Assembly: GCA_021202465.1 (NCBI GenBank)
Contig: JAJQCZ010000048.1
Span: 54,453 to 118,452 of the forward strand
Length of the DNA: 64,000 bases
Direction: 5' to 3'
From: Lachnospiraceae bacterium
GTDB lineage: Bacteria > Bacillota > Clostridia > Lachnospirales > Lachnospiraceae
Shown: positions 8,251 through 17,044 of the stretch, one piece after another
How the letters are laid out: every line of letters starts with the position of its first letter
Position numbering within the stretch: the stretch's first letter is position 1
Notes under the pieces: generated by a model
Databases searched by the model: none
What the model was told of the DNA's origin: nothing
Seen by the model: the letters and a program-made list of their open reading frames with translations, nothing else
Translations under genes and position numbers: made by a program

Positions 8251-9309
8251 ATGAAAATGACACGAATCGGTCTGCCTGCGGCGCTGCTCCTGACGGTCCT
8301 TCTGACCGGCTGCGGCGGCGGGATTTCGACCTCTTCGGAGAATACGCTGGTCGTCTTCAATTACGGAGATTATATCGACATGGAGACCATCGAGATGTTC
8401 GAGGAGGAGACAGGTATCCAGGTGGAATACGAGCAGTATGTGACGCCGGAGGATATGTATACCAAATATAAATCCGGAGGAATTGCCTATGACCTGATCT
8501 GCACCTCGGATTATATGATTGAGAAGCTGATCCGCGAGGGTGAGGCGCTGACCATCGACACGGACTCGATGGAATACTATGACAACCTGGATGAGACCTA
8601 CCTGGAATTCTGCCGGTCCTTTGATTCGGACAATGCCTATGCGGTGCCTTATTTCTGGGGAACCGTGGGCATCTGCTACAACACGGAGATGGTGGAGGAG
8701 GAGGTGACCAGCTGGGAGATTCTCTGGGATGAGACCTATGCGAATCAGATCATCATGGAGAACAGTATGCGGGATGCCTTCCTGGTGCCGCTTAAATTTC
8801 TGGGATATTCCCTGAATACCGTGGCAGATCTGGAGCTGCGGGAGGCGCAGACCCTGCTCATGGAGCAGAAGGAGCTGGTCATGGCTTATCTGGTGGACGA
8901 ATCCCGGGATGCCATGATCGCCGGGGACGCGGCGCTGGCCGTCATCTATTCCGGCGATGCCACCGCGGCCATGGAGAGCAACGAGGCGCTGGATTATGTG
9001 GTGCCGGAGGAGGGGTCCAACATCTGGTTTGACTGCTGGATGATCCCTGCCAGCTGCACGCATAAGGAAAATGCGCAGAAATTTATTGACTTCATGAACC
9101 GCGAGGACATCGCGGCCATGAATTTCGAATATGTCTACTACGGGACGCCCAATGCCGCGGTGTATGAGAGCCTGGATGAGGAGACGAAGGCGGATTACAC
9201 GATCTTCCCCGACGAAGAGATCCTGGAGAAATGTGAGGTCTATCAGTATCTGGGTGAGGAGGCAGAGTCCCTGTACAATCAGCTCTGGAAGGAACTGAAG
9301 GCCTACTGA
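8251..9309 (+). CDS. potD: Spermidine/putrescine-binding lipoprotein
   Basis: 352 residues. A lipoprotein signal peptide ends in the lipobox LTGC (Cys 21), so the mature protein should be lipid-anchored outside the membrane. The mature part has the PotD/PotF periplasmic-binding fold, with the conserved opening LVVFNYGDYIDMETIEMFEE, then AVPYFWGTVGICYNTE and WFDCWMIPA. Acidic residues in these segments bind polyamine amines in known PotD proteins. AGGAGGGCAGAGG precedes the ATG. It is the last gene of the pot operon; the LOG-family gene follows 53 nt later and may be read through. Confidence 0.95.
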   Translation: MKMTRIGLPAALLLTVLLTGCGGGISTSSENTLVVFNYGDYIDMETIEMFEEETGIQVEYEQYVTPEDMYTKYKSGGIAYDLICTSDYMIEKLIREGEALTIDTDSMEYYDNLDETYLEFCRSFDSDNAYAVPYFWGTVGICYNTEMVEEEVTSWEILWDETYANQIIMENSMRDAFLVPLKFLGYSLNTVADLELREAQTLLMEQKELVMAYLVDESRDAMIAGDAALAVIYSGDATAAMESNEALDYVVPEEGSNIWFDCWMIPASCTHKENAQKFIDFMNREDIAAMNFEYVYYGTPNAAVYESLDEETKADYTIFPDEEILEKCEVYQYLGEEAESLYNQLWKELKAY

Positions 9310-9362
9310 GAAGGAAGCGGGAAGCGCCGTTTCGCGGAGGCGGACGGCGGGGAGGAGAAATA

Positions 9363-9917
9363 ATGAATTACTGCGTGTTTGGCGCGTCCAGCAATCAGCT
9401 GGAGGAGAAATATCTGCGGGCGGGCTTCCGCCTGGGAGAATGCCTGGCCGGGCGGGGGCACGGCATCGTGTTCGGCGGCGGGAGCAGCGGACTCATGGGG
9501 GCTGTGGCCCGGGGCGTCCGTGCGGCGGGCGGCGCGGAGATCGTCGGCATCGTGCCTTCTTTTTTCAATGTGGACGGGATTCTCTATCCTGACTGCACGG
9601 AGCTTCTTTACACGGAGACCATGCGGGAGAGAAAACGCCTCATGGAGGAGCGCGCGGCCGGGTTCATTATCACGCCCGGAGGCATCGGCACGATGGATGA
9701 GTTCTTCGAGACCCTCACGCTGCGCAGCCTGAGGCGGCATGAGAAGCCTCTTGCCGTATTAAACACGGACGGCTATTACGACAGCCTGGCGGCGATGCTC
9801 GACCGTATGGTAGAGGAGCATTTTCTGGAAGAAGAGGCGCGTGCGCTCTGCCCATTTTTCGCTGAGCCGGAGGAGCTGGCGGCGTGGATCGCGGGGGCGA
9901 CAGAACGGAGAGAGTAA
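9363..9917 (+). CDS. LOG-family protein (nucleoside 5'-monophosphate phosphoribohydrolase-like)
   Basis: 184 residues of the TIGR00730/LOG family. The signature PGGIGTMDEFFE is at residues 105-116 and GGGSSGLMGAVA at 38-49, forming the Rossmann-like nucleotide site. The family motif around MRERKRLM (87-94) is also present. Characterised members cleave the N-glycosidic bond of (cytokinin) nucleoside 5'-monophosphates to release the base and ribose 5-phosphate; the bacterial substrate here is unknown. GGGGAGGAG precedes the ATG. It lies downstream of potD with no terminator visible between them and ahead of the separately promoted serS. Confidence 0.88.
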   Translation: MNYCVFGASSNQLEEKYLRAGFRLGECLAGRGHGIVFGGGSSGLMGAVARGVRAAGGAEIVGIVPSFFNVDGILYPDCTELLYTETMRERKRLMEERAAGFIITPGGIGTMDEFFETLTLRSLRRHEKPLAVLNTDGYYDSLAAMLDRMVEEHFLEEEARALCPFFAEPEELAAWIAGATERRE

Positions 9918-9926
9918 GGGTTTTCC

Positions 9927-9955
9927 TTGCAATCGGGGGTTTTCTGTATTATAAT
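9927..9955 (+). promoter_or_regulatory. Sigma-A promoter of serS
   Basis: TTGCAA (9927-9932), 17 nt, TATAAT (9950-9955), beginning 10 nt after the LOG-family stop. The leader is only about 45 nt, too short for a T-box. Confidence 0.7.
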
Positions 9956-10005
9956 TTTGACGATAAAAACGGGGCTGTTCCCGGGAATCCGAGGAGAGAG
10001 ACAAT

Positions 10006-11292
10006 ATGTTAGACATTAAATTTTTGCGTGAGAATCCGGAGATCGTGAAGCAGAACATCCGGAATAAATTCCAGGACGGAAAGCTTCCCCTGGTGGACGA
10101 GGTGATTGCGCTGGACCGTGAGAACCGGGACATCAAGGGCGAGGTGGAAGGACTGCGTGCGAAGAGAAATACTCTTTCGAAGCAGATCGGCGGTCTGATG
10201 AAGCAGGGAAAGCGTGATGAAGCGGAGGCAGTCAAGGCGCAGGTCGCGGCCGACGCGGCCCGCATCGATGAGCTCTCCGAGCGTGAGAAGCAGGTGGAAG
10301 CGGAGATTAAGCAGCGGATGATGGTCATCCCCAATATCATTGACCCTTCCGTACCTATCGGCAAAGATGACAGCGAGAATGTGGAGGTGCAGCGCTACGG
10401 CGAGCCGGTGGTGCCGGACTTCGAGGTGCCCTATCATGCGGACATCATGGAGCGTTTTCACGGTCTGGATCTGGACAGCGCCCGGCGGGTGGCCGGGAAC
10501 GGCTTCTATTATCTGATGGGCGATATCGCGCGGCTGCATTCGGCTGTGATCTCTTATGCCCGTGATTTTATGATAGGCAGGGGCTTCACCTACTGTGTGC
10601 CGCCCTTTATGATCCGCAGCGACGTCGTGACCGGTGTCATGAGCTTCGCCGAAATGGACGCTATGATGTATAAGATCGAGGGCGAGGATCTGTACCTGAT
10701 CGGCACCAGCGAGCACTCGATGATCGGCAAATTCATCGACACGCTGAACCAGGAGGCCGATCTTCCCTACACGCTGACCAGCTACTCCCCCTGCTTCCGC
10801 AAGGAGAAGGGCGCGCACGGCATCGAGGAGCGCGGCGTATACCGGATCCACCAGTTTGAGAAGCAGGAAATGATCGTGGTCTGCAAGCCCGAGGACAGCA
10901 AGATGTGGTTCGACCGTCTGTGGCAGAACACCGTTGATCTGTTCCGTTCCATGGACATCCCGGTGCGCACGCTGGAGTGCTGCTCCGGCGATCTGGCCGA
11001 TTTGAAAGTGAAGTCGGTGGATGTGGAGGCCTGGTCCCCGCGCCAGAAGAAATATTTTGAGGTGGGGAGCTGCTCGAATCTGGGCGATGCCCAGGCCCGC
11101 CGTCTGCGGATCCGCGTCGTCGGTGCGGACGGCCGGAAATATTTCGCTCACACCCTGAACAATACAGTGGTGGCGCCGCCGCGGATGCTGATCGCCTTCC
11201 TGGAGAACAACCTGCAGGCCGATGGCTCCATCCGTATTCCGGAGGTGCTGCGCCCCTATATGGGAGGAATGACGGAAATACGCGAAAAATAA
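10006..11292 (+). CDS. serS: Seryl-tRNA synthetase
   Basis: 428 residues. The N-terminal long helical arm, which binds the tRNA-Ser variable arm, spans about 1-105 and is charged and heptad-like. The class II core follows: the motif 2 region SPCFRKEKGAHGIEERGVYR near 265-285, and a C-terminal motif 3 region NNTVVAPPRMLIAFLENN near 385. The motif 3 wording differs from the common GSGLAVGRT form but keeps the catalytic Arg, as I recall from other Lachnospiraceae enzymes. GAGGAGAG precedes the ATG. A strong promoter and terminator make it a single-gene unit. Confidence 0.96.
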   Translation: MLDIKFLRENPEIVKQNIRNKFQDGKLPLVDEVIALDRENRDIKGEVEGLRAKRNTLSKQIGGLMKQGKRDEAEAVKAQVAADAARIDELSEREKQVEAEIKQRMMVIPNIIDPSVPIGKDDSENVEVQRYGEPVVPDFEVPYHADIMERFHGLDLDSARRVAGNGFYYLMGDIARLHSAVISYARDFMIGRGFTYCVPPFMIRSDVVTGVMSFAEMDAMMYKIEGEDLYLIGTSEHSMIGKFIDTLNQEADLPYTLTSYSPCFRKEKGAHGIEERGVYRIHQFEKQEMIVVCKPEDSKMWFDRLWQNTVDLFRSMDIPVRTLECCSGDLADLKVKSVDVEAWSPRQKKYFEVGSCSNLGDAQARRLRIRVVGADGRKYFAHTLNNTVVAPPRMLIAFLENNLQADGSIRIPEVLRPYMGGMTEIREK

Positions 11293-11305
11293 AGAGGGAA
11301 TCGGG

Positions 11306-11343
11306 ACAGCCGCCTGTGCAGAGTGTACAGACGGCTGTTTTTT
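11306..11343 (+). terminator. Rho-independent terminator of serS
   Basis: A 12-bp stem with one mismatch (ACAGCCG.CTGT / ACAG.CGGCTGT) and a 9-nt loop, ending in six Ts, 14 nt after the serS stop. Confidence 0.9.
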
Positions 11344-11509
11344 CGCGAAACAGAGCTGGGCAAAATCAGTACAAAGTGTATGAAGAGCGGCGGGAAAACA
11401 ACAGAAAAGGAACACGCGGGACGCCGATCCCGTGCCTGAAAATGACCGGAGTCGGAGGGACATTTGTTCGGAAAAGCCTGAAAAACCGGGAAAAAAGATT
11501 GATACTTTC

Positions 11510-11538
11510 TTGACAGGCCTGTTAATCTATGTTATATT
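11510..11538 (+). promoter_or_regulatory. Sigma-A promoter of fhs
   Basis: A perfect TTGACA (11510-11515), 17 nt, TATATT (11533-11538). The predicted transcript start is near 11545, leaving a 150-nt leader. In the 403-nt gap 11293-11695, bases 11344-11509 hold nothing I recognise. Confidence 0.8.
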
Positions 11539-11544
11539 AGCCAT

Positions 11545-11695
11545 GCTCTGGTGACCTGATACATTGTGCACGGAAAGTGCGGCAACATGCAGGCTAACTC
11601 CGTATACAACGTATGGTATAGTCACGGAATCTATCAAGCACGAGAGGCGCTGCCGCTGAAGACAGGGGACGCCGAGCACGAAAGGAGATTTCACT
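11545..11695 (+). promoter_or_regulatory. Structured 5' leader of fhs, possible riboswitch of unassigned class
   Basis: The leader can fold into a closing helix, GTGAC (near 11551) with GTCAC (near 11625). This encloses hairpins GCAC(GGAAA)GTGC and CCGTAT(ACAAC)GTATGG. A second element, GGCG...CGCC, sits immediately before the AAAGGAG site. I could not match it to the published THF or ZTP (pfl) riboswitch consensus, both known upstream of folate genes. Ligand response is inference only. Confidence 0.35.
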
Positions 11696-13372
11696 ATGGG
11701 CTACAAATCCGACATTGAGATCGCGCAGGAGACCGAGATGCAGCCGATTTCCGAGGTCGCAAAGACCGCGGGCATCGACGAGAAGTACCTGGAGCATTAC
11801 GGCAAGTATAAGGCAAAGATTGATTACAACATGCTGAAGGATGAGGCAGACCGCCCGGATGGCAAGCTAATCCTCGTCACGGCGATCAACCCGACTCCGG
11901 CCGGCGAGGGCAAGACCACTACGACCGTGGGTCTGGCCGATGGTATGAGACTGCTGGGCAAGAATGTCATGGTTGCTCTGCGGGAACCGTCCCTGGGACC
12001 GGTCTTCGGTGTGAAGGGCGGCGCGGCCGGCGGCGGCTATGCACAGGTGGTTCCCATGGAGGATATCAACCTGCATTTCACCGGCGACATGCATGCGATC
12101 GGCGCGGCCAATAACCTTCTGGCGGCGATGCTGGATAACCATATCTATCAGGGCAATAAGCTGAACATCGACCCCCGGCGCATCACCTGGAAGCGCTGCG
12201 TGGATATGAACGACCGTCAGCTCCGCTTCGTGACCGACGGCCTGGGCGGCCGGGTCAACGGCGTGCCGCGTGAGGACGGCTATGACATCACCGTGGCCAG
12301 CGAGATCATGGCGGTGCTGTGCCTGGCTTCCGATATCGTAGACCTGAAGGAGCGTATCGCCCGTATCGTGGTGGGCTATACCTACGATGAGAAGCCCGTC
12401 ACGGCCGGTGACCTGAACGCGCAGGGCGCGATGACTGCTCTGCTGAAGGATGCCCTGAAGCCCAACCTGGTACAGACGCTGGAGCATACGCCCGCGATTG
12501 TGCACGGCGGTCCTTTCGCTAACATCGCGCACGGCTGCAACTCCGTAATGGCGACGAAGATGGCGATGAAGCTGGGCGATTACGCGGTGACCGAGGCCGG
12601 CTTCGGCGCTGACCTGGGTGCGGAGAAGTTCCTGGATATCAAGTGCCGCATGGCGGGTCTGACTCCCTCCGCGGTGGTCGTGGTCGCTACGGTCCGTGCG
12701 CTGAAGAGCCACGGCGGCGTCGCCAAGGCTGATCTGAACAATGAGAACCTGGAAGCGCTGGAGGCCGGTCTTCCCAACCTGCTGCAGCACGTGGACAACA
12801 TCGTCAACGTCTACAAGCTGCCCTGCGTCGTGGCCATCAATGCCTTCCCCACTGACACGAAGGCCGAGCTCGACCTGGTCGAGGCGAAGTGCCGCGAACT
12901 GGGCGTGAATGTGGCTCTGTCCGAGGTATGGGCTAAGGGCGGCGAGGGCGGTATCGCTCTGGCGAAGGAGGTCATCCGTCTGGTCGAAGAGCCGAACGAT
13001 TTCTTCTTCAGCTACAGCCTGGACGGCACCATTGAGGAGAAGCTGGATGCCATCGTGAAGAAGGTCTATCACGGCGACGGTGTGGCGCTGACTGCCAATG
13101 CGAAGAAGCAGGCCGCGCAGCTGACTGCGCTGGGCTTCGATAAGCTGCCGATCTGCGTGGCTAAGACGCAGTACAGCTTCTCGGATGACGCGTCCCTGAA
13201 GGGAGCTCCGAAGGGCTTTACCGTGACCGTGCGCAACCTGAAGGTTTCCGCCGGCGCCGGATTCATCGTGGCGCTGACCGGCGATATCATGACCATGCCC
13301 GGTTTGCCCAAGGTTCCCGCGGCCGAGAAGATCGACGTGGATGAGACCGGACGGATCAGCGGTCTGTTCTAA
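11696..13372 (+). CDS. fhs: Formate-tetrahydrofolate ligase
   Basis: 558 residues, full length for the family. The nucleotide-binding P-loop [11 protein letters not shown] is near residues 60-70, followed by [20 protein letters not shown] and the folate/formate region [20 protein letters not shown], all hallmarks of Fhs. It makes 10-formyl-THF from formate, THF and ATP in the cytoplasm, feeding purine synthesis and, in acetogens, the methyl branch of the Wood-Ljungdahl pathway. No other acetogenesis gene is in the window. AAAGGAG precedes the ATG, and a strong promoter and structured leader lie upstream. The even, GC-rich codon choice suggests high expression. Confidence 0.97.
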   Translation: MGYKSDIEIAQETEMQPISEVAKTAGIDEKYLEHYGKYKAKIDYNMLKDEADRPDGKLILVTAINPTPAGEGKTTTTVGLADGMRLLGKNVMVALREPSLGPVFGVKGGAAGGGYAQVVPMEDINLHFTGDMHAIGAANNLLAAMLDNHIYQGNKLNIDPRRITWKRCVDMNDRQLRFVTDGLGGRVNGVPREDGYDITVASEIMAVLCLASDIVDLKERIARIVVGYTYDEKPVTAGDLNAQGAMTALLKDALKPNLVQTLEHTPAIVHGGPFANIAHGCNSVMATKMAMKLGDYAVTEAGFGADLGAEKFLDIKCRMAGLTPSAVVVVATVRALKSHGGVAKADLNNENLEALEAGLPNLLQHVDNIVNVYKLPCVVAINAFPTDTKAELDLVEAKCRELGVNVALSEVWAKGGEGGIALAKEVIRLVEEPNDFFFSYSLDGTIEEKLDAIVKKVYHGDGVALTANAKKQAAQLTALGFDKLPICVAKTQYSFSDDASLKGAPKGFTVTVRNLKVSAGAGFIVALTGDIMTMPGLPKVPAAEKIDVDETGRISGLF

Positions 13373-13397
13373 GAGAGAATACGGAAATAACTACTTA

Positions 13398-13429
13398 CAG
13401 AGGGCGGGCGCTGCGGCGCCGGCCCTCTG
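13398..13429 (+). terminator. Hairpin downstream of fhs
   Basis: CAGAGGGC/GCCCTCTG stem with a further GC-rich inner pairing, 25 nt after the fhs stop. No T-run follows, so termination strength is uncertain. Confidence 0.45.
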
Positions 13430-13473
13430 CGGCGATTGCAGGGAAGTTTGCACTCCGGATTCTGAGGAAACAT

Positions 13474-13502
13474 TTGACAGGCGGAGATGCAGGGTGTAAG
13501 GT
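13474..13502 (+). promoter_or_regulatory. Possible promoter for the AI-2E family gene
   Basis: TTGACA (13474-13479), 17 nt, TAAGGT (13497-13502). The -35 is perfect but the -10 is weak. Confidence 0.35.
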
Positions 13503-13533
13503 ATCCCTTGAAGGAGGCTGAATATTTTTAGCC

Positions 13534-14862
13534 ATGAAGAAAAATTCATTTTTTGATTATCTGACCCAGAGTCTTCTGGGGGCCGGGGCTCTGATCGTTG
13601 CGATTTTATTCTTCTTCGCGTTGTATAAGATCAGGGATATCATCACAATCATCGGATCTTTCCTGAACATTCTGATGCCGCTGATCTACGGGCTGATCAT
13701 TACCTTTCTCCTCTCCCCTCTGTGCAACAAGGTGGAGGGATTGCTGGAACGATGGATTCCGCAAAGTGAAAAGAAGGGGCGGCAGCGCCGCACGCTGATC
13801 CGGGGTCTCAGCGTGGCATTCACCGTGCTCTCGGCTCTGATTTTCGTCATTCTGCTTCTGGTTCTGGTGCTGCCGCAGTTCTTCGGCAGTGTCCTCAACC
13901 TGATTAATAATATCCCGACCATTTCAGAGACGATTACCCACTGGATCGAGAATGCGATCTCCTCGGCCAGTCCGGAGACGCAGGAGCAGGTCCTGGAGCT
14001 GTATGAAAACGTAGGGAGTTATCTGCAGGAATGGGTGGAGAATACTCTTCTCCCTCAGATACAGTCGATGCTGGGCAGCGTGTCTGTGGGACTTCTCGGT
14101 CTGCTCAACCTGCTGAAGAACCTGATCCTGGGTCTGGTGGTGTCGGTCTATCTGATGATCAGCCGAAAAAAATTCCTCGCACAGTCCCGGAAGCTTCTGT
14201 ACAGTATTTTCTCCGCCAAGTGGGGGAACCACATCCTCTGGCTCTGCCGGGAGATCAGCGATACCTTCCAGGACTTCCTTCTGGGAAAAATCGTGGATTC
14301 TCTGATCATCGGCGTGATCTGTTATATCGGGATGTGTATCATGCGGCTTCCCTATGCGGTGCTCATCAGTACCGTTATCGGCATCACCAACATCATTCCC
14401 TATTTTGGGCCTCTCATCGGCATGATCCCTACGACGCTGCTCCTGCTGACCGTAAGTCCTGCGCAGGCGCTGACCTTCCTGATCTTCGTGCTGATTCTGC
14501 AGCAGGTAGACGGAAATATCATTGGTCCCCGGATTCTGGGAACAGCCACGGGATTGTCCAGCTTCTGGGTGCTGTCCTCCCTGATCATTTTCGGCGGCAT
14601 GTTTGGTTTCGTCGGCATGGTCATCGGCGTGCCGATCTTCGCCGTGATTTACGACCTGGTCCAGATGGGAGTCAAGTACCTGCTCGAGCTGCATCAGCTG
14701 CCGCAGGATTCCCATGTCTATGAAAATATGGACTACGTGGATCTGGAGACGCGGACGGTGCTGCAGAAGGTGAAGAAGGGAAAGAAGGAGGACCGAAGGA
14801 CGGAGGAGAGTTCCGGAGAGAAGAAGGAAAAGCCGGAAAGTGAAAACTACCGACAGGAATGA
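13534..14862 (+). CDS. AI-2E family transporter (PerM-like permease)
   Basis: 442 residues of the AI-2E exporter family. Two N-terminal membrane helices are followed by an amphipathic soluble segment (about 75-190), then a block of membrane helices with DFLLGKIVDSLIIGVICYIG and the family motif ITNIIPYFGPLIGMIP (about 286-301). The C-terminal tail (about 395-442) is highly charged (Lys/Glu). Members include autoinducer-2 exporters and Na+/H+ antiporters, so the substrate is open. AGGAGG lies about 16 nt before the ATG, further than usual, but no better in-frame start exists. Confidence 0.88.
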   Translation: MKKNSFFDYLTQSLLGAGALIVAILFFFALYKIRDIITIIGSFLNILMPLIYGLIITFLLSPLCNKVEGLLERWIPQSEKKGRQRRTLIRGLSVAFTVLSALIFVILLLVLVLPQFFGSVLNLINNIPTISETITHWIENAISSASPETQEQVLELYENVGSYLQEWVENTLLPQIQSMLGSVSVGLLGLLNLLKNLILGLVVSVYLMISRKKFLAQSRKLLYSIFSAKWGNHILWLCREISDTFQDFLLGKIVDSLIIGVICYIGMCIMRLPYAVLISTVIGITNIIPYFGPLIGMIPTTLLLLTVSPAQALTFLIFVLILQQVDGNIIGPRILGTATGLSSFWVLSSLIIFGGMFGFVGMVIGVPIFAVIYDLVQMGVKYLLELHQLPQDSHVYENMDYVDLETRTVLQKVKKGKKEDRRTEESSGEKKEKPESENYRQE

Positions 14863-14882
14863 GAAAACAGATGATGAAACTG

Positions 14883-14918
14883 AAACGGGGAGAGCATCCG
14901 ACGGCTCTCCCCGTTTTT
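14883..14918 (+). terminator. Rho-independent terminator between convergent genes
   Basis: An 11-bp stem ACGGGGAGAGC/GCTCTCCCCGT with five Ts, 21 nt after the AI-2E gene. It may also serve the convergent Na/Pi gene, although its T-run on the minus strand is weak. Confidence 0.85.
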
Positions 14919-14969
14919 CGGGATATGATGAAAACTCCGGGAAAGACTGCGTAGGGGGCTGCGCGGAAG

Positions 14970-16766
14970 TCAGCTCTCCGCCTTGTCTGCCTCCTCCAAC
15001 GGATCCAGGAACTGCTTCTTATATTTCGCAAAGCGGTCCTGATACCCGGGAATCCGGCCCTGATGGACGGCCTTCAGGTAGGTGTGACGGTCAAAATCCT
15101 CGAAGACCTTGTGCCGCTGGATGATGTAAACGGCGATGTTGGAGCAGTGATCAGAGATTCGCTCCACGTTGTTCAGCAGTTCGACGAAGGAGATGGCGCT
15201 GGAGACCGCGCACTGGCCGGACTGCAGACGCCGGACATGTCGGGCCCGGAGATCCTCGGTCAGCTGATCGATGACCTCCTCCAGGGGTTCGATGGAGATG
15301 ATGCTCTCCGAGGATTCGACGGAGAAGGCATCCACGGTCAGATCCACGATGGTGGAGACTGCGGAGAGCAGGGTGTCTACCTCCCGGCGGGCGACGTCCG
15401 TGAAATGGACGCCGTTTTCATGCATGTACTGGGCGGTCTCGGAGATATTGACGCAGTAGTCGCCGATGCGCTCGAAGTCGCTGACGGTCTGGAGGATCTC
15501 TGTGGCCCGGTGCGAGTCGTCCTCGGTCATGGTGTGGTGCGTGGTCTTGACCAGATATTCTCCGATGCTGGCCTCGCATTTGTCCAGGAAATGTTCGTTT
15601 TCTTCCAGACGGCCGGATTTCTTCGTGTCGTAGGTCTCGCCGGTCAGCAGGACTGTGGCGATGCCGAGGTTTTCCTGGATGCAGGTGCCCATCGAACAGA
15701 GCACCTTCATGCACTGCTCCATGGCGACCTGAGGATTTTTCAGGAAGCGGTCATCCAGGCAATCCAGGGCGAGATTCTCGTGGTATTCCTCATCATCGGG
15801 AATGATGCGGGTGGCCAGCGAGATGAGGCCGTTGATCGCCGGCATCAGAACCAGTGCGGTGATCAGGTTGAAGCCCAGGTGCAGGTCGGCGATGTTGCCG
15901 CGGTTCATCACCGCGTGCAGGAAGGAGAAATGGAATACGGCATTGAGTCCGTAGAAGCCTGCGGTAAAGAGTATGACGCCGATGACGTTGAAGAGCAGGT
16001 GGACGACGACGACCCGGCGTGAATTCTTATTGGTGCCGAAGCTGGCCAGGATGACGGTGAGACATTTGCCGATGTTGATGCCCAACAGGAGCGGGAAGGA
16101 AGTCGCAAAGGTCACGGAGCCCGTGGAGGTCAGTGCCTGCAGGATGCCGACGGCGGCGGATGAGCTCTGGATCAGGGCTGTCAGAGCCAGACCGGCCAGG
16201 ATGCCCAGCAGGGGATTCTCGAAGGCGGTGAAGAGCTGCTGGAAGGCGGCGGAGTCTTCCAGAGGGGACAGTGTGTCCTCCATCGTGGTCATGCCGAAGA
16301 ACAGGATGCCGAAGCCCATGAGCAGCATGGCGATGTTCTTGGGCTTACGTTTCTTGGCGATGAGATTGATGGCGGCGCCGAGGACGATCAGGATCGGCGC
16401 GAAGGTGGAGGGCTTCAGGAGTGAAAGAAAGACGCCCCCCGATTCCAGATCGCCGAGGCGAAGGATCTGCGCCGTAGCGGTAGAGCCGATGTTAGCGCCG
16501 AAGACGACGGGAATGGCCTGCGCCAGCCGCATCATGCCCGCGTTGACGAAGCCGAGTACGGTGACCGTGGTGGCGGCGGAGCTCTGGATGACGGCGGTGA
16601 CGCCGGTGCCGAGAGCCAGCCCGGTCCATTTATTGCTTGTGAGAGTCTCCAGGATGTGCTCCAGCTTTGCGCCGGCCAGGCGCTCGATGGCCTTGGACAG
16701 CAGATCCATACCGTACAGGAAAAGACCGATGCCGGCAAAAAGCGGCAGGAAATCAAGCAGGGTCAT
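14970..16766 (-). CDS. Na/Pi cotransporter family protein with PhoU-like C-terminal domain
   Basis: 598 residues. The membrane half (about 1-320) contains the duplicated Na/Pi-cotransporter signature: VTAVIQSSAATTVTVLGFVN (near 56) and LTALIQSSSAAVGILQALTS (near 198). The QSS motifs bind substrate and sodium in this family. The cytoplasmic C-terminal part (about 345-560) is a PhoU-like helical domain, as in YjbB/NptA-type proteins, with the ERIGDYCVNISE and ERISDHCSNIAV repeats. It probably imports phosphate with sodium or regulates phosphate level. It is transcribed divergently from the exonuclease gene from the promoter at 16856-16884. Confidence 0.92.
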   Translation of the reverse strand: MTLLDFLPLFAGIGLFLYGMDLLSKAIERLAGAKLEHILETLTSNKWTGLALGTGVTAVIQSSAATTVTVLGFVNAGMMRLAQAIPVVFGANIGSTATAQILRLGDLESGGVFLSLLKPSTFAPILIVLGAAINLIAKKRKPKNIAMLLMGFGILFFGMTTMEDTLSPLEDSAAFQQLFTAFENPLLGILAGLALTALIQSSSAAVGILQALTSTGSVTFATSFPLLLGINIGKCLTVILASFGTNKNSRRVVVVHLLFNVIGVILFTAGFYGLNAVFHFSFLHAVMNRGNIADLHLGFNLITALVLMPAINGLISLATRIIPDDEEYHENLALDCLDDRFLKNPQVAMEQCMKVLCSMGTCIQENLGIATVLLTGETYDTKKSGRLEENEHFLDKCEASIGEYLVKTTHHTMTEDDSHRATEILQTVSDFERIGDYCVNISETAQYMHENGVHFTDVARREVDTLLSAVSTIVDLTVDAFSVESSESIISIEPLEEVIDQLTEDLRARHVRRLQSGQCAVSSAISFVELLNNVERISDHCSNIAVYIIQRHKVFEDFDRHTYLKAVHQGRIPGYQDRFAKYKKQFLDPLEEADKAES

Positions 16767-16855
16767 GGCGTTTCTCCTTTGTGTTTATCTCACGGCCGTT
16801 CCGTGTCGGAGAACGACCAGACACTTCTTCTCCGGGCAAGTCGCCGTTTTCGTCC

Positions 16856-16884
16856 ATTATACCCGAAATTTACGTCGAGTTAAA
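16856..16884 (-). promoter_or_regulatory. Promoter of the Na/Pi cotransporter gene
   Basis: On the minus strand TTTAAC (16884-16879), 17 nt, TATAAT (16861-16856). The -10 is perfect, the -35 weaker. Confidence 0.5.
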
Positions 16885-16919
16885 GCAAAATTTACATGGA
16901 ATTGACATTTTCCGTCTCG

Positions 16920-16948
16920 TTGAATTTTTGCGTAGGATATGGTACAAT
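16920..16948 (+). promoter_or_regulatory. Promoter of the DEDDh exonuclease gene
   Basis: TTGAAT (16920-16925), 17 nt, TACAAT (16943-16948), about 97 nt before the ATG. Confidence 0.5.
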
Positions 16949-17044
16949 GAAGGTCAAGTGACGTGACAGATGTCCGGAGAGGGGGCCGGAACAGAAAGCG
17001 AAGAATCGGAGTGATCGTCCGGGAAAACAGGCAGGAGACCTCGT

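Noticed and set aside
9956..10005. T-box in front of serS
   Set aside because: The leader is about 45 nt and lacks the T-box core.
13534..14862. Quorum-sensing role for the AI-2E family gene
   Set aside because: The family is functionally mixed and no luxS or lsr-type gene is nearby.
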